Shown here: one piece after another, positions 7,120 through 13,650 of the stretch
Layout: every line of letters begins with the position of its first letter
Numbering within the stretch: position 1 is the first letter of the stretch
DNA from: JAAHGY01 sp051439365
GTDB taxonomy: Bacteria > Cyanobacteriota > Cyanobacteriia > CAKZMO01
Direction: 5' to 3'
Assembly (NCBI GenBank): GCA_051439365.1
Contig: JBFRWC010000347.1
Span: 1 to 13,897, forward strand
Length of the DNA: 13,897 bases
Position numbers and translations under genes: made by a program
The notes under the pieces: generated by a model
What the model was told of the DNA's origin: nothing
Databases searched by the model: none
What the model saw: only the letters and a program-made list of their open reading frames with translations

Positions 7120-7485
7120 TCACAATCCAGACTGCGTCAACAGCATTTCCATCTGTTGCAACGACAGCCCCCGTTCAATCACTTTGGGGCAATGGGGATT
7201 ATACGGTCCTTCTAATCGGTCGATTGATCGAATATCGGCATCCTCAGGTAAAACTGGCACATCAGGATCGAATGCAGTTGGATGCATCAGAGAACTGGAA
7301 AACCCCCTGAAAATGGCCACTTGGTCCTCGTGACCATCAAAGAAAGCGGTCACCAGCAGCACTTCTCCTCGATGTTTAATCGTGTACTGTTCCAAACGAT
7401 GACCAATGGAAGAAGAAGCTATTGCATCCATTTTGCTATCAGTCCTTAACATAGTACCTGGGTTTACTGTTGCGGTATCATTCAT
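7120..7485 (-). CDS. Conserved cyanobacterial/plastid-type hypothetical protein (DUF7734-like)
   Basis: A 121-residue soluble protein with no signal or membrane segment. Its core, EQYTIKHRGEVLLV (32-45), then IFRGFSSSLMHPTAFDP (58-74), then PVLPEDADIRSIDRLEGPYNP (77-97), matches what I remember of a small uncharacterised family shared by cyanobacteria and plant chloroplasts (DUF7734 in my recollection, unchecked). The function is unknown. The core begins about residue 30, so the true start may be ATG 7485, or the in-frame ATGs at 7452 or 7431; 7452 has an AGG about 5 nt upstream. It lies 96 bp downstream of the DUF3177 gene on the same strand, so the two could be co-transcribed. The opposite strand is also open over part of this region, but that frame has no family-like content. 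Confidence 0.75.
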   Translation of the reverse strand: MNDTATVNPGTMLRTDSKMDAIASSSIGHRLEQYTIKHRGEVLLVTAFFDGHEDQVAIFRGFSSSLMHPTAFDPDVPVLPEDADIRSIDRLEGPYNPHCPKVIERGLSLQQMEMLLTQSGL

Positions 7486-7581
7486 CAGTCCGAGGGTGGT
7501 TCGATATGAGCATTCGTCACAGGCGCAGCCCGGTTTGCGGGTCTAGGCAGATGGAATCCAGACCCAACCAAAAATCATAAC

Positions 7582-8175
7582 TTATCGCTGAATGGCAGAG
7601 CGGCCCTGTTTACTAAAACGAATGAGTAAGAAGTACGCCAAACAAGCAGCATAAACGACAAGGCCCACAATTCCCAGGAAGCCAAGAAATCCTGGGGTTT
7701 GAGCCGCGTGAAAATACTCGCGATAGCGCCCAGGGGCTTCCAACCAAACTTTACAGTAGGGTTGACCAAATAGTTCTGTGGAGAAGGCACACTGTATGAA
7801 TGGGAACGTTGCGATCACTCCAATGGCGCAGTACACACTGACGGCCCATCGCCAAGCAGTAAACACAAGCTTGAGTGGGGTGGATGGAGCATCATCAATT
7901 TCTTCATTTAGGTCTACCCAAAGCCATAGACCAATCGGGATCAGGATACGGGCGACTAGGCCCGTGATGAAGCTGAAACGAATATCGCCAATCATCAAAT
8001 AGACAGTAATTGCCAGAAGACTAGATACACGCCAATAGGTAATCAGTAACCGTTGAATCGCTTCCACATTACGGAAGAATGCCCATATCAGCAAAACGAT
8101 TGGCAAGCTAACGGTGAACAGAACAGCTAGGCGGTAGTCCATCCATACCAGCGAGCGCAGCAGGTCTTGGCTCAT
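7582..8175 (-). CDS. DUF3177 family membrane protein
   Basis: A 197-residue integral membrane protein of unknown function, family DUF3177, which I know mainly from cyanobacteria. Recognisable blocks are LLRSLVWMDYRLAVLFTV (5-22), EAIQRLLITYWRVSSLLAITVYL (38-60) and ARILIPIGLWLWVDLNEEI (75-93). Probable membrane helices lie near 15-33, 48-62, 66-88, 108-126 and 161-185, the last followed by a basic tail. Two cysteines (129 and 141) fall in a likely loop. ATG 8175 is chosen over a TTG two codons upstream because it gives the usual MSQDLLRSLVW-type start; no Shine-Dalgarno is obvious. It precedes the DUF7734-like gene on the same strand. No functional assignment can be made from sequence. Confidence 0.88.
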   Translation of the reverse strand: MSQDLLRSLVWMDYRLAVLFTVSLPIVLLIWAFFRNVEAIQRLLITYWRVSSLLAITVYLMIGDIRFSFITGLVARILIPIGLWLWVDLNEEIDDAPSTPLKLVFTAWRWAVSVYCAIGVIATFPFIQCAFSTELFGQPYCKVWLEAPGRYREYFHAAQTPGFLGFLGIVGLVVYAACLAYFLLIRFSKQGRSAIQR

Positions 8176-8576
8176 AAGCAAGTGTTTTCCAGAAGTCCTA
8201 GTCTTTCATAGTACACCGTATCATTCCCAGCAACAGCGCTACCAAGAGATTAATTTTTTTGATCAATATATCAGGTCAATAGGTTGAAGTGGAGGCTGAC
8301 GTGATGTGCCCTTCCTTGGAACCCTAGTTTTTGTGCGGGGAACAGGGTGGTCAGTCTGAGTCTCAGAGTAAACCGGGGGGCTGAGCACTGCAAGTCACAG
8401 CCGTGAGCTTGTTTATGTTCACCTGCCTGAGGGCATAATAGATGAACAAGAGTGTGAACTCGGTATCCGGGGTGAAGCTGGATAGAGATGTCACCCAGAC
8501 ATGGAGGTTAACAGGGTGAACTCGGTGTGCATTGTGCCAATGACCGCTGTAATATTTGGAACTAGGACGTTTTGTC
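8176..8576. other. Divergent intergenic region (DUF3177 / unknown gene)
   Basis: About 400 bp without a credible gene. It must hold the promoters of both flanking genes. The 11-mer GTGAACTCGGT occurs twice directly (8454-8464 and 8516-8526), and GTTCACC (8418-8424) is the reverse complement of part of it. A set of short nested pairings is visible between about 8293 and 8410 (GGCTG/CAGCC, GTGC/GCAC), so a structured leader or small RNA is possible. I do not recognise a known family. Confidence 0.4.
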
Positions 8577-9308
8577 ATGCGCATTGGCCAATGGCTAGAG
8601 GCAATTTTGGGATGGGTAAAACGTTTACTCAACAGTACCCAAGCCAAAACCCCCCAACCTTTTGTTTCAGTTCGGGAAAAGCAATACCCATTGGGTCTAC
8701 TGAAGTTAGTAGAAGGACGGGATACGTTACACGCTGTACGGACATGGATCATTAGTCCTAATCAGTCTCCTGACTCAACATCCATACCAATGGATCTGCA
8801 TATCTATCTAGATTTTGTTGATGCGACCAGCACACTCTATCAAGGTAGTGCCCATAGTGGTAATTCATCATCCAGTGGATCAAGAGGACGGGCGGCGTTT
8901 CGGGCCACCCATACGCTCATGTTGATGTGGGCTAGTCACTCGCTGCAAGCGGATGGCAACTATGCCTATGAGCATATTTTCTCAAAGCAGTATGATTTCA
9001 AAGGGCAACAAACAACTCCGGCAGATGTGCAAGCTCGAATTGCCTGCGATCGCATCGCCGTTCTCGCGGGAATGTGCCCGATCCAAGACACAGAATGGCC
9101 TGCTGAAATTGAGGAGATCCATCGGCAGGTGATGGGACGGGAAGGAATTCCATCGGCCCAAGCCTTCAAGGTTTGGCGCAAAAAGAAGCAAGCCTCTCGC
9201 ACCAAACCCTCTGCATCCCGCCGATCCAGGCCCCATACTAAGTCCCGCCTTGCCACGCCCAAGTACTCTCTCAACAGCATCAATGTGCGAAAGACAACCA
9301 GACGTTAG
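8577..9308 (+). CDS. Hypothetical protein with basic C-terminal tail, unrecognised
   Basis: A 243-residue protein I cannot place. ATG 8577 is chosen because AGGA lies 9 nt upstream; the frame extends seven codons to a TTG. Residues 1-20 form a possible amphipathic helix. Residues 35-60 (YPLGLLKLVEGRDTLHAVRTW) and 72-88 look folded. A Ser/Gly-rich linker (91-104) follows. A well-structured block at 105-187 contains AAFRATHTLMLMWASHSL and ARIACDRIAVLAGMCP. The last 44 residues (200-243) are very rich in Lys and Arg, with almost no acidic residues, suggesting nucleic-acid or membrane-surface binding. It has normal HIP1-containing codon usage, so it does not look foreign. It is convergent with hemL, 48 bp away. 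Function unknown. Confidence 0.7.
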   Translation: MRIGQWLEAILGWVKRLLNSTQAKTPQPFVSVREKQYPLGLLKLVEGRDTLHAVRTWIISPNQSPDSTSIPMDLHIYLDFVDATSTLYQGSAHSGNSSSSGSRGRAAFRATHTLMLMWASHSLQADGNYAYEHIFSKQYDFKGQQTTPADVQARIACDRIAVLAGMCPIQDTEWPAEIEEIHRQVMGREGIPSAQAFKVWRKKKQASRTKPSASRRSRPHTKSRLATPKYSLNSINVRKTTRR

Positions 9309-9356
9309 CAAGGGGCTCATCGGAACGGGGTAGAAAGACCAACGGTGCAGGTTAAT

Positions 9357-10661
9357 CTAGCTTTTCAAACTGGATAAGACGGTTTTGGCAGCGGCTAACG
9401 TTTTCTCAATGTCTTCCTCAGTATGGGCCAATGACGTGAACCCTGCTTCAAATTGAGATGGAGCTAAATAGATGCCCTGCTCCAACATACCCCGGTGGTA
9501 GCGGCCAAACATCTCTAAGTTGGACTGCTTCGCATCGGTGTAATTGTTCACTGGGCCTGGATTGAAGAAGAAACCGAACATCCCACTAATCTGCCCCCCA
9601 CAGGTCGTATGGCCCGTTTCCTCCGCTACCTTCGCCATGCCATCCGTCAGTTTTTTGGTGATGGTATCCAATTGCTCGTAAGTGCCAGGGCGCTTGAGAA
9701 TTTCCAGGGTTTTAATCCCAGCTGTCATCGCGAGGGGATTGCCAGAGAGGGTGCCGGCCTGATACATGGGACCAGCCGGAGCCACCATCTCCATGATGTC
9801 CTTGCGGCCACCGTAGGCTCCCACAGGCAGGCCGCCACCAATCACTTTCCCCATCGTAGTCAAGTCGGGCGTGACTCCAAAGTGGGCTTGGGCACCGCCG
9901 TAGGCAATGCGGAATCCGGTCATCACTTCGTCAAACACGAGTAAGGCTTCATTGGCCTTGGTAATTTCTCGTAGCCCTTCCAAGAACCCCGGTTGGGGCG
10001 GAATAAAACCAGAGTTCCCTACGACAGGTTCGAGAATCACCCCAGAGATTTGACCGGGATGCTCGGCAAATAGTTTCTTGACAGCTTCCAGATCGTTGTA
10101 CGGGGCTGTGAGGGTATTGCTAGTGACAGATTTAGGCACTCCAGGAGAGTCAGGTAAACCCAAAGTGGCCACTCCGGATCCGGCCTGAACTAGGAACATG
10201 CCTGCGTGACCATGGTAGCAACCCTCGAACTTGATTACCATATCCCGTCCGGTATACGCCCGCATTAGGCGAAGAACCGACATACAAGCTTCAGTGCCAG
10301 AGTTAACGAAACGGACCATTTCAACACTGGGGACAGCCTCAATCACCATTTCAGCCAGGACGTTTTCCAAGTAGCAGGGAGCGCCAAAACTTGTGCCCTT
10401 GTCCAAGGCGGCGTGGAGTGCGTCTAAAACTTCGGGGTGGGCATGACCACAGATGGCTGGTCCCCATGTCCCCACGTAGTCAATATACGGGTTTCCGTCT
10501 ACATCCCAGACGTGGGAACCTTTGACGTGATCAAAGACAATAGGTTGGCCACCCACAGATTTGAAGGCTCGCACGGGGGAACTGACACCTCCGGGCATCA
10601 AATCCTTGGCGGCACTGAAAATTTCCTCTGATTTGGTGGTGTTCAGCAATGTTGTAACCAA
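9357..10661 (-). CDS. hemL: Glutamate-1-semialdehyde 2,1-aminomutase
   Basis: PLP enzyme that converts glutamate-1-semialdehyde to 5-aminolevulinate, the committed precursor of heme, chlorophyll, bilins and siroheme; cytoplasmic. The 434-residue product fits the family (about 430). PLP-binding Lys272 lies in TTMGKVIGGGLPVGAYGG, and LLVFDEVMTGFR (240-251) supplies the Asp that pairs with the PLP ring. FVNSGTEA (118-125) binds cofactor phosphate. I chose a TTG start at 10661. It gives MVTTLLNTTKSEEIF, the usual cyanobacterial N-terminus, and has a strong Shine-Dalgarno, AAGGAG, 6 nt upstream (10668-10673). An ATG at 10730 would add 23 unrelated residues and bypass that site. It is transcribed divergently from the D1 variant gene and acts one step beyond the GltX/glutamyl-tRNA reductase route. 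Confidence 0.95.
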   Translation of the reverse strand: MVTTLLNTTKSEEIFSAAKDLMPGGVSSPVRAFKSVGGQPIVFDHVKGSHVWDVDGNPYIDYVGTWGPAICGHAHPEVLDALHAALDKGTSFGAPCYLENVLAEMVIEAVPSVEMVRFVNSGTEACMSVLRLMRAYTGRDMVIKFEGCYHGHAGMFLVQAGSGVATLGLPDSPGVPKSVTSNTLTAPYNDLEAVKKLFAEHPGQISGVILEPVVGNSGFIPPQPGFLEGLREITKANEALLVFDEVMTGFRIAYGGAQAHFGVTPDLTTMGKVIGGGLPVGAYGGRKDIMEMVAPAGPMYQAGTLSGNPLAMTAGIKTLEILKRPGTYEQLDTITKKLTDGMAKVAEETGHTTCGGQISGMFGFFFNPGPVNNYTDAKQSNLEMFGRYHRGMLEQGIYLAPSQFEAGFTSLAHTEEDIEKTLAAAKTVLSSLKS

Positions 10662-10667
10662 GATAAT

Positions 10668-10673
10668 CTCCTT
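10668..10673 (-). promoter_or_regulatory. Shine-Dalgarno that fixes the hemL TTG start
   Basis: On the minus strand AAGGAG is followed by a 6-nt spacer and TTG (10661-10659). It is one of the best ribosome binding sites in the window and supports initiation at the non-ATG codon rather than at the upstream ATG 10730. Confidence 0.75.
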
Positions 10674-11090
10674 GCAATATTTCGTAGGGATGGTTGTGAC
10701 TTCAGATATGTCCGCAGGGGGCTGAACCAAGACGAAGCGGTGGCTTTGGTTGGATCAATCAGCCGACGCTGGCCCCATATCGCGTTGTGCGGGGATGTCC
10801 TGCACGGACTAAGGCTGCGACAAAAACTGCCCCATGCCAAATCCTACGTTAGAACCGATAGATATTAATTATGCAATCCATTGTCTCGTAGTCCTATAGA
10901 ACTGTAACAAGAGTAAAGATTTGTGGCGCTGAGGGAGCGATCGCCCCCAGCCAGCCCCTCTTGAAATAACCAGATGAATCTTAATAGTCTGATAGAAATG
11001 TTGGCCTCATCGCTATTTAGTTATAGAATGCGAGAGAGTCCGCAGGCTACATGTGGTCAACCTGTGTGCCCCTTAGTTGATTGTTGATAC

Positions 11091-11135
11091 CTTTTGTGGT
11101 CATCTCTTTTGTGGTCATCTCTTCTGTTGTCAGAC
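11091..11135 (+). repeat. Tandem 15-bp repeats upstream of psbA variant
   Basis: CTTTTGTGGTCATCT is repeated exactly at 11091-11105 and 11106-11120, followed by a degenerate third copy at 11121-11135 (CTTCTGTTGTCAGAC). The core TGTGGTCA also appears at 11052-11059. The repeats lie about 180-230 bp before the psbA start, a sensible position for iterated regulator-binding sites, but the regulator is unknown. Confidence 0.7.
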
Positions 11136-11191
11136 CTCTTGTGCTGCTCTTCTTTCTCAACAATCTGCACAAGTCCCGTTTGGTTTTCTCC

Positions 11192-11276
11192 TGATTCCCT
11201 TGCTCACCCAGCTAACGGAGTAGTTTTGTCGTTCACACTCATTTTCACCCCATTGAGGTGTTGAGGAAGGGAATCA
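11192..11276 (+). promoter_or_regulatory. Long inverted repeat / possible structured 5' leader of psbA variant
   Basis: Arms 11192-11206 and 11262-11276 pair over 14 bp with one G-G mismatch (TGATTCCCTT and CTCA against TGAG and AAGGGAATCA). The 55-nt loop holds an inner CACC/GGTG hairpin (11246-11260). The structure ends 41 nt before the start codon, so it would fold in the leader if transcription begins upstream, or act as a dyad operator in DNA. Confidence 0.55.
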
Positions 11277-11317
11277 ATCTAGAAAACTTATGTTTATTTA
11301 TTTTGGAGATTTACTTC

Positions 11318-12430
11318 ATGAGTGTCGTTACTCGTACCCAACGAACCCCTGAACTTGATATCTTTCAATATTGGGATATGTTTGCCCGATGGATTACTAG
11401 TACGGAAAATCGCATTTATATCGGCTGGTTTGGGGTGTTGATGATCCCGACTTTTTTGGTGGCCCTGACTGTATTTATGTGTGCATTGATCGTGGCTCCT
11501 CCTGTGGATATGGAGGGGATTCGAGAACCGATTTTTGGAGCCCTCTTCAGTGGAAATAACCTGATGACGGCGGCGGTGATTCCCACCTCGGCAGCGATCG
11601 GGTTACATTTCTATCCCATCTGGGACGCAACCTTTATGGGTGAGTGGCTATACAACGGTGGGCCGTATCAACTGATTGTGTTGCACTTGCTCATTAGCAT
11701 TTGGTGTTATCTGGGTCGCCAGTGGGAACTGAGTTATCGGTTGGGAATGCGCCCTTGGATTGCTTTGGCCTTTTCTGCTCCAGCCGCTGCGGCTACAGCC
11801 GTGTTGTTAATTTATCCCCTGGGACAAGGCAGCTTTTCTGAGGGAATGCCCTTGGGGGTATCCGGGACCTTCCACTTTATGTTGGCACTTCAGGCTCAGC
11901 ATAATGTGTTGATGCATCCGTTGCATATGCTGGGTGTGACCGGAGTATTGGGCGGAGCGTTGCTGAGCGCCATGCATGGCTCTTTGGTGACGGGTAGTCT
12001 CATTCGAGAAACCACGGAAACGCAATCGGCCAACGAGGGCTATCGCTTTGGTCAGCAAGAAGGCACATATAACCTGTTAGCGAGTCACGCGGGTTATCTA
12101 GGCCGCTTGATGGTTCCAGGGTTGGCCATGCGTAATAGCCGATCGGTACATTTCTTGCTAGCGGTCTTCCCCACCATTGGGATCTGGTTTGCTGCCCTTG
12201 GTATTTGTTCTATGTCCTTTAACTTGAATGGCTTTAACTTTAACCATTCCATTTTGGATAGCCAAGGGCGTGTGATTCCCAGTCATGCGGATATGATTAA
12301 TCGGGCGACATTGGGGATTCAATCGATGCATTCTCCCAATGCTCACAATTTCCCGGAGTTATTGGCCGGTAAGGTGGGTCATCCAATTGCAGTTAAAGTG
12401 GTCTCTCCTGCTTCCATGACTGCGAGTTAA
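11318..12430 (+). CDS. psbA: Divergent photosystem II D1 protein, rogue/sentinel type
   Basis: A 370-residue D1 homologue, thylakoid membrane, five-helix reaction-centre fold. Start ATG 11318 has GGAG 9 nt upstream. Aligned by eye to standard D1 (offset +5, then +6 after one inserted Ala at 258), it keeps His118, Tyr161, His190, His198, His215, His252, His272, Asn298 and Gln165, so chlorophyll, redox-tyrosine and iron sites survive. Manganese-cluster ligands do not: D170E (Glu175), E189Q (Gln194), E333S (Ser339), D342L (Leu348), with His332 kept and D61E nearby. QB-site Ser264-Phe265 are Ala270-Met271. Positions 127-128 are Leu-Gly, not the Gln-Asp I associate with chlorophyll f synthase. A 20-residue extension follows Ala350 (standard Ala344). 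Normal water oxidation is unlikely. Best match: the 'rogue' or 'sentinel' D1 group. Position 130 is Gln. A terminator follows at 12654. Confidence 0.93.
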   Translation: MSVVTRTQRTPELDIFQYWDMFARWITSTENRIYIGWFGVLMIPTFLVALTVFMCALIVAPPVDMEGIREPIFGALFSGNNLMTAAVIPTSAAIGLHFYPIWDATFMGEWLYNGGPYQLIVLHLLISIWCYLGRQWELSYRLGMRPWIALAFSAPAAAATAVLLIYPLGQGSFSEGMPLGVSGTFHFMLALQAQHNVLMHPLHMLGVTGVLGGALLSAMHGSLVTGSLIRETTETQSANEGYRFGQQEGTYNLLASHAGYLGRLMVPGLAMRNSRSVHFLLAVFPTIGIWFAALGICSMSFNLNGFNFNHSILDSQGRVIPSHADMINRATLGIQSMHSPNAHNFPELLAGKVGHPIAVKVVSPASMTAS

Positions 12431-12480
12431 AGTTAGTCACAAGAGGTTAGTTAGGTGATTTCCGAGAAAAATATACCGCT

Positions 12481-12540
12481 GTAGGGTGATGTATAGCCCA
12501 AAGGGCATACCAGAAAAGCGCCAGCGTAACGCACCGCAGG
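12481..12540. repeat. Probable degenerate dispersed repeat in the psbA 3' region
   Basis: The segment starts GTAGGGTG and ends AACGCACCGC, like the ends of the GTAGGGTGCGTTA...TAACGCACC palindromes that I recall as common in cyanobacterial genomes, with a small GCCC-AAA-GGGC hairpin inside. It lies between the psbA stop and its terminator. Assignment is by resemblance only. Confidence 0.35.
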
Positions 12541-12616
12541 TTGGTCATTTTTTTACAAGAAATGGCCTTATAAGTTGTAAGAGGAGCGATCGCTAATCAC
12601 TAGGACGAAACGATTT

Positions 12617-12648
12617 CTTAGTTTGCATCCTACTTAGTTTGCATCCTA
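12617..12648. repeat. Tandem 16-bp duplication in the psbA 3' region
   Basis: CTTAGTTTGCATCCTA occurs twice, perfectly and head-to-tail (12617-12632 and 12633-12648), immediately before the terminator hairpin. It looks like a recent slippage duplication; no function is evident. Confidence 0.8.
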
Positions 12649-12653
12649 GAGTC

Positions 12654-12693
12654 GTGTTGTGGAGAATTTTATTCCCCACAACACTGTTTTTTT
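12654..12693 (+). terminator. Intrinsic terminator of the psbA variant
   Basis: GTGTTGTGG (12654-12662) pairs with CCACAACAC (12676-12684); after one A-C mismatch, GAAT/ATTC closes a 3-nt loop. A run of seven T residues follows (12687-12693). This is a textbook rho-independent terminator on the plus strand. It ends 3 bp before the last codon of the convergent DUF1361 gene, whose transcription it might also block through the same hairpin, although there is no T-run in that direction. Confidence 0.9.
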
Positions 12694-12696
12694 CAG

Positions 12697-13650
12697 TCAG
12701 CTCAGGGCATCCCAACCCGATCGCGCATAGTGAATGCGTAACTTTAGCCCCAATGTCACTTGTTTCATGACCCAGTACAGCACGGTCAAGATAACGAATG
12801 TTAACCCGATCACGAGTATGGGCCGCTTGGAGGTCAGGCTATTGAGCGTGATCAATAACACGTTACTGGGGTCCATCACCAAATCCCAGCTATTGAGACG
12901 AATGAAGCGCCCCAAATAAATTCCGGTGGCACATAGGCCATGAATGAGCAATTCGGCTGGCAAAATATATTGGGGAACGCCGCGCTGCTTTAGATAGGCT
13001 CCTTGATTGATTAATGAAATGACATAGGCTTCAAACCCAACCACAATGGCGGTGATGTGAAGTGGAATGAACACGAGCGCGATCACCCAAATCGGAGTTT
13101 GCCCCACACGAGTGCCACGAATCAGATGAATAATGTCGGTCAACAGGTAGGGCGCATTGGGTAGGAAGGCAATAAAAATGGCTAGCACAATCCACCACTT
13201 CCAAGTGCGAGAAGGTTCCTTTTGGCGAATGAGTAAGAGGTGGATGGTGACAAGGAGGAGAGCGATCGCCACCAGCCATGCCAGTTTGAGCAGCGCTGAT
13301 AGTTCCCCCAGCATTAGCCCCTGAATTAGCCTAAGTTGAGAAGCTATCACTCGCGGTATCCGGGGCCATAGCCCCACCACCCCGATCAGGCTAGTGATTC
13401 CCATGAAGATCCATAACCAAGGTTGGGTGACGGTTTTACGACGAAACAATAGAAAACTCAAAATAAGCGGGACAAAGGCGAGGAACAAATTCCACAAGAT
13501 CCAGCCACTATAAACATTGGTGAATGCGGTCGAAATATCAAATAATCGTGAACTCATGACTAATCCGATCAATCCAGTAAGGTGAACCAGCAACAGCAAG
13601 GCGGAAGGACTTCTCAAGCGTTTTCCAACCCAGTCATTCAGCCCAGTCAT
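12697..13650 (-). CDS. DUF1361 family polytopic membrane protein
   Basis: A 317-residue membrane protein of uncharacterised family DUF1361. Hallmarks are WNLFLAFVPLILSFLLF (53-69), FLPNAPYLLTDIIHL (162-176) and GIYLGRFIRLNSWDLV (243-258). Around eight hydrophobic helices are likely (about 15-33, 48-69, 77-95, 115-140, 150-170, 187-212, 230-247 and 275-297). The last 18 residues are hydrophilic and basic. ATG 13650 is chosen, but it sits inside a 13-bp tandem duplication that also provides an out-of-frame ATG at 13637, and no good ribosome binding site is seen. It is convergent with the psbA variant and shares the terminator interval. Function unknown; no partner gene is visible. Confidence 0.87.
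   Translation of the reverse strand: MTGLNDWVGKRLRSPSALLLLVHLTGLIGLVMSSRLFDISTAFTNVYSGWILWNLFLAFVPLILSFLLFRRKTVTQPWLWIFMGITSLIGVVGLWPRIPRVIASQLRLIQGLMLGELSALLKLAWLVAIALLLVTIHLLLIRQKEPSRTWKWWIVLAIFIAFLPNAPYLLTDIIHLIRGTRVGQTPIWVIALVFIPLHITAIVVGFEAYVISLINQGAYLKQRGVPQYILPAELLIHGLCATGIYLGRFIRLNSWDLVMDPSNVLLITLNSLTSKRPILVIGLTFVILTVLYWVMKQVTLGLKLRIHYARSGWDALS

Larger units (their letters stand above)
10662..11317. other. Long divergent intergenic region hemL / psbA variant
   Basis: A 656-bp region with no credible gene; it must contain both promoters. The hemL-side half holds the hemL ribosome binding site and one HIP1 site (about 10937), with nothing else I can name. The psbA-side half holds a tandem 15-bp repeat (11091-11135) and a long inverted repeat (11192-11276), listed separately. 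No tRNA-like or CRISPR-like structure is visible. Confidence 0.5.

Noticed and set aside
6983..7333. 116-codon open frame on the plus strand
   Set aside because: It starts at a TTG inside a non-coding inverted repeat and runs antisense to the better-supported DUF7734-like gene; its translation looks like no protein family.
8290..8410. 6S RNA
   Set aside because: Nested pairings exist, but the long stem with a large central bubble typical of 6S RNA could not be drawn convincingly by eye.
8363..8752. 129-codon minus-strand frame
   Set aside because: It is antisense to the start of the 8577 gene and to non-coding sequence, with low-quality composition.
11318..12430. Calling the D1 variant chlorophyll f synthase
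   Set aside because: The Gln-Asp pair at D1 positions 127-128 is absent and no far-red photoacclimation genes are nearby.
783..13270. Frequent GCGATCGC octamers as regulatory sites
   Set aside because: These are HIP1 sequences, abundant across most cyanobacterial genomes and found mainly inside genes here; useful as a taxonomic hint only.
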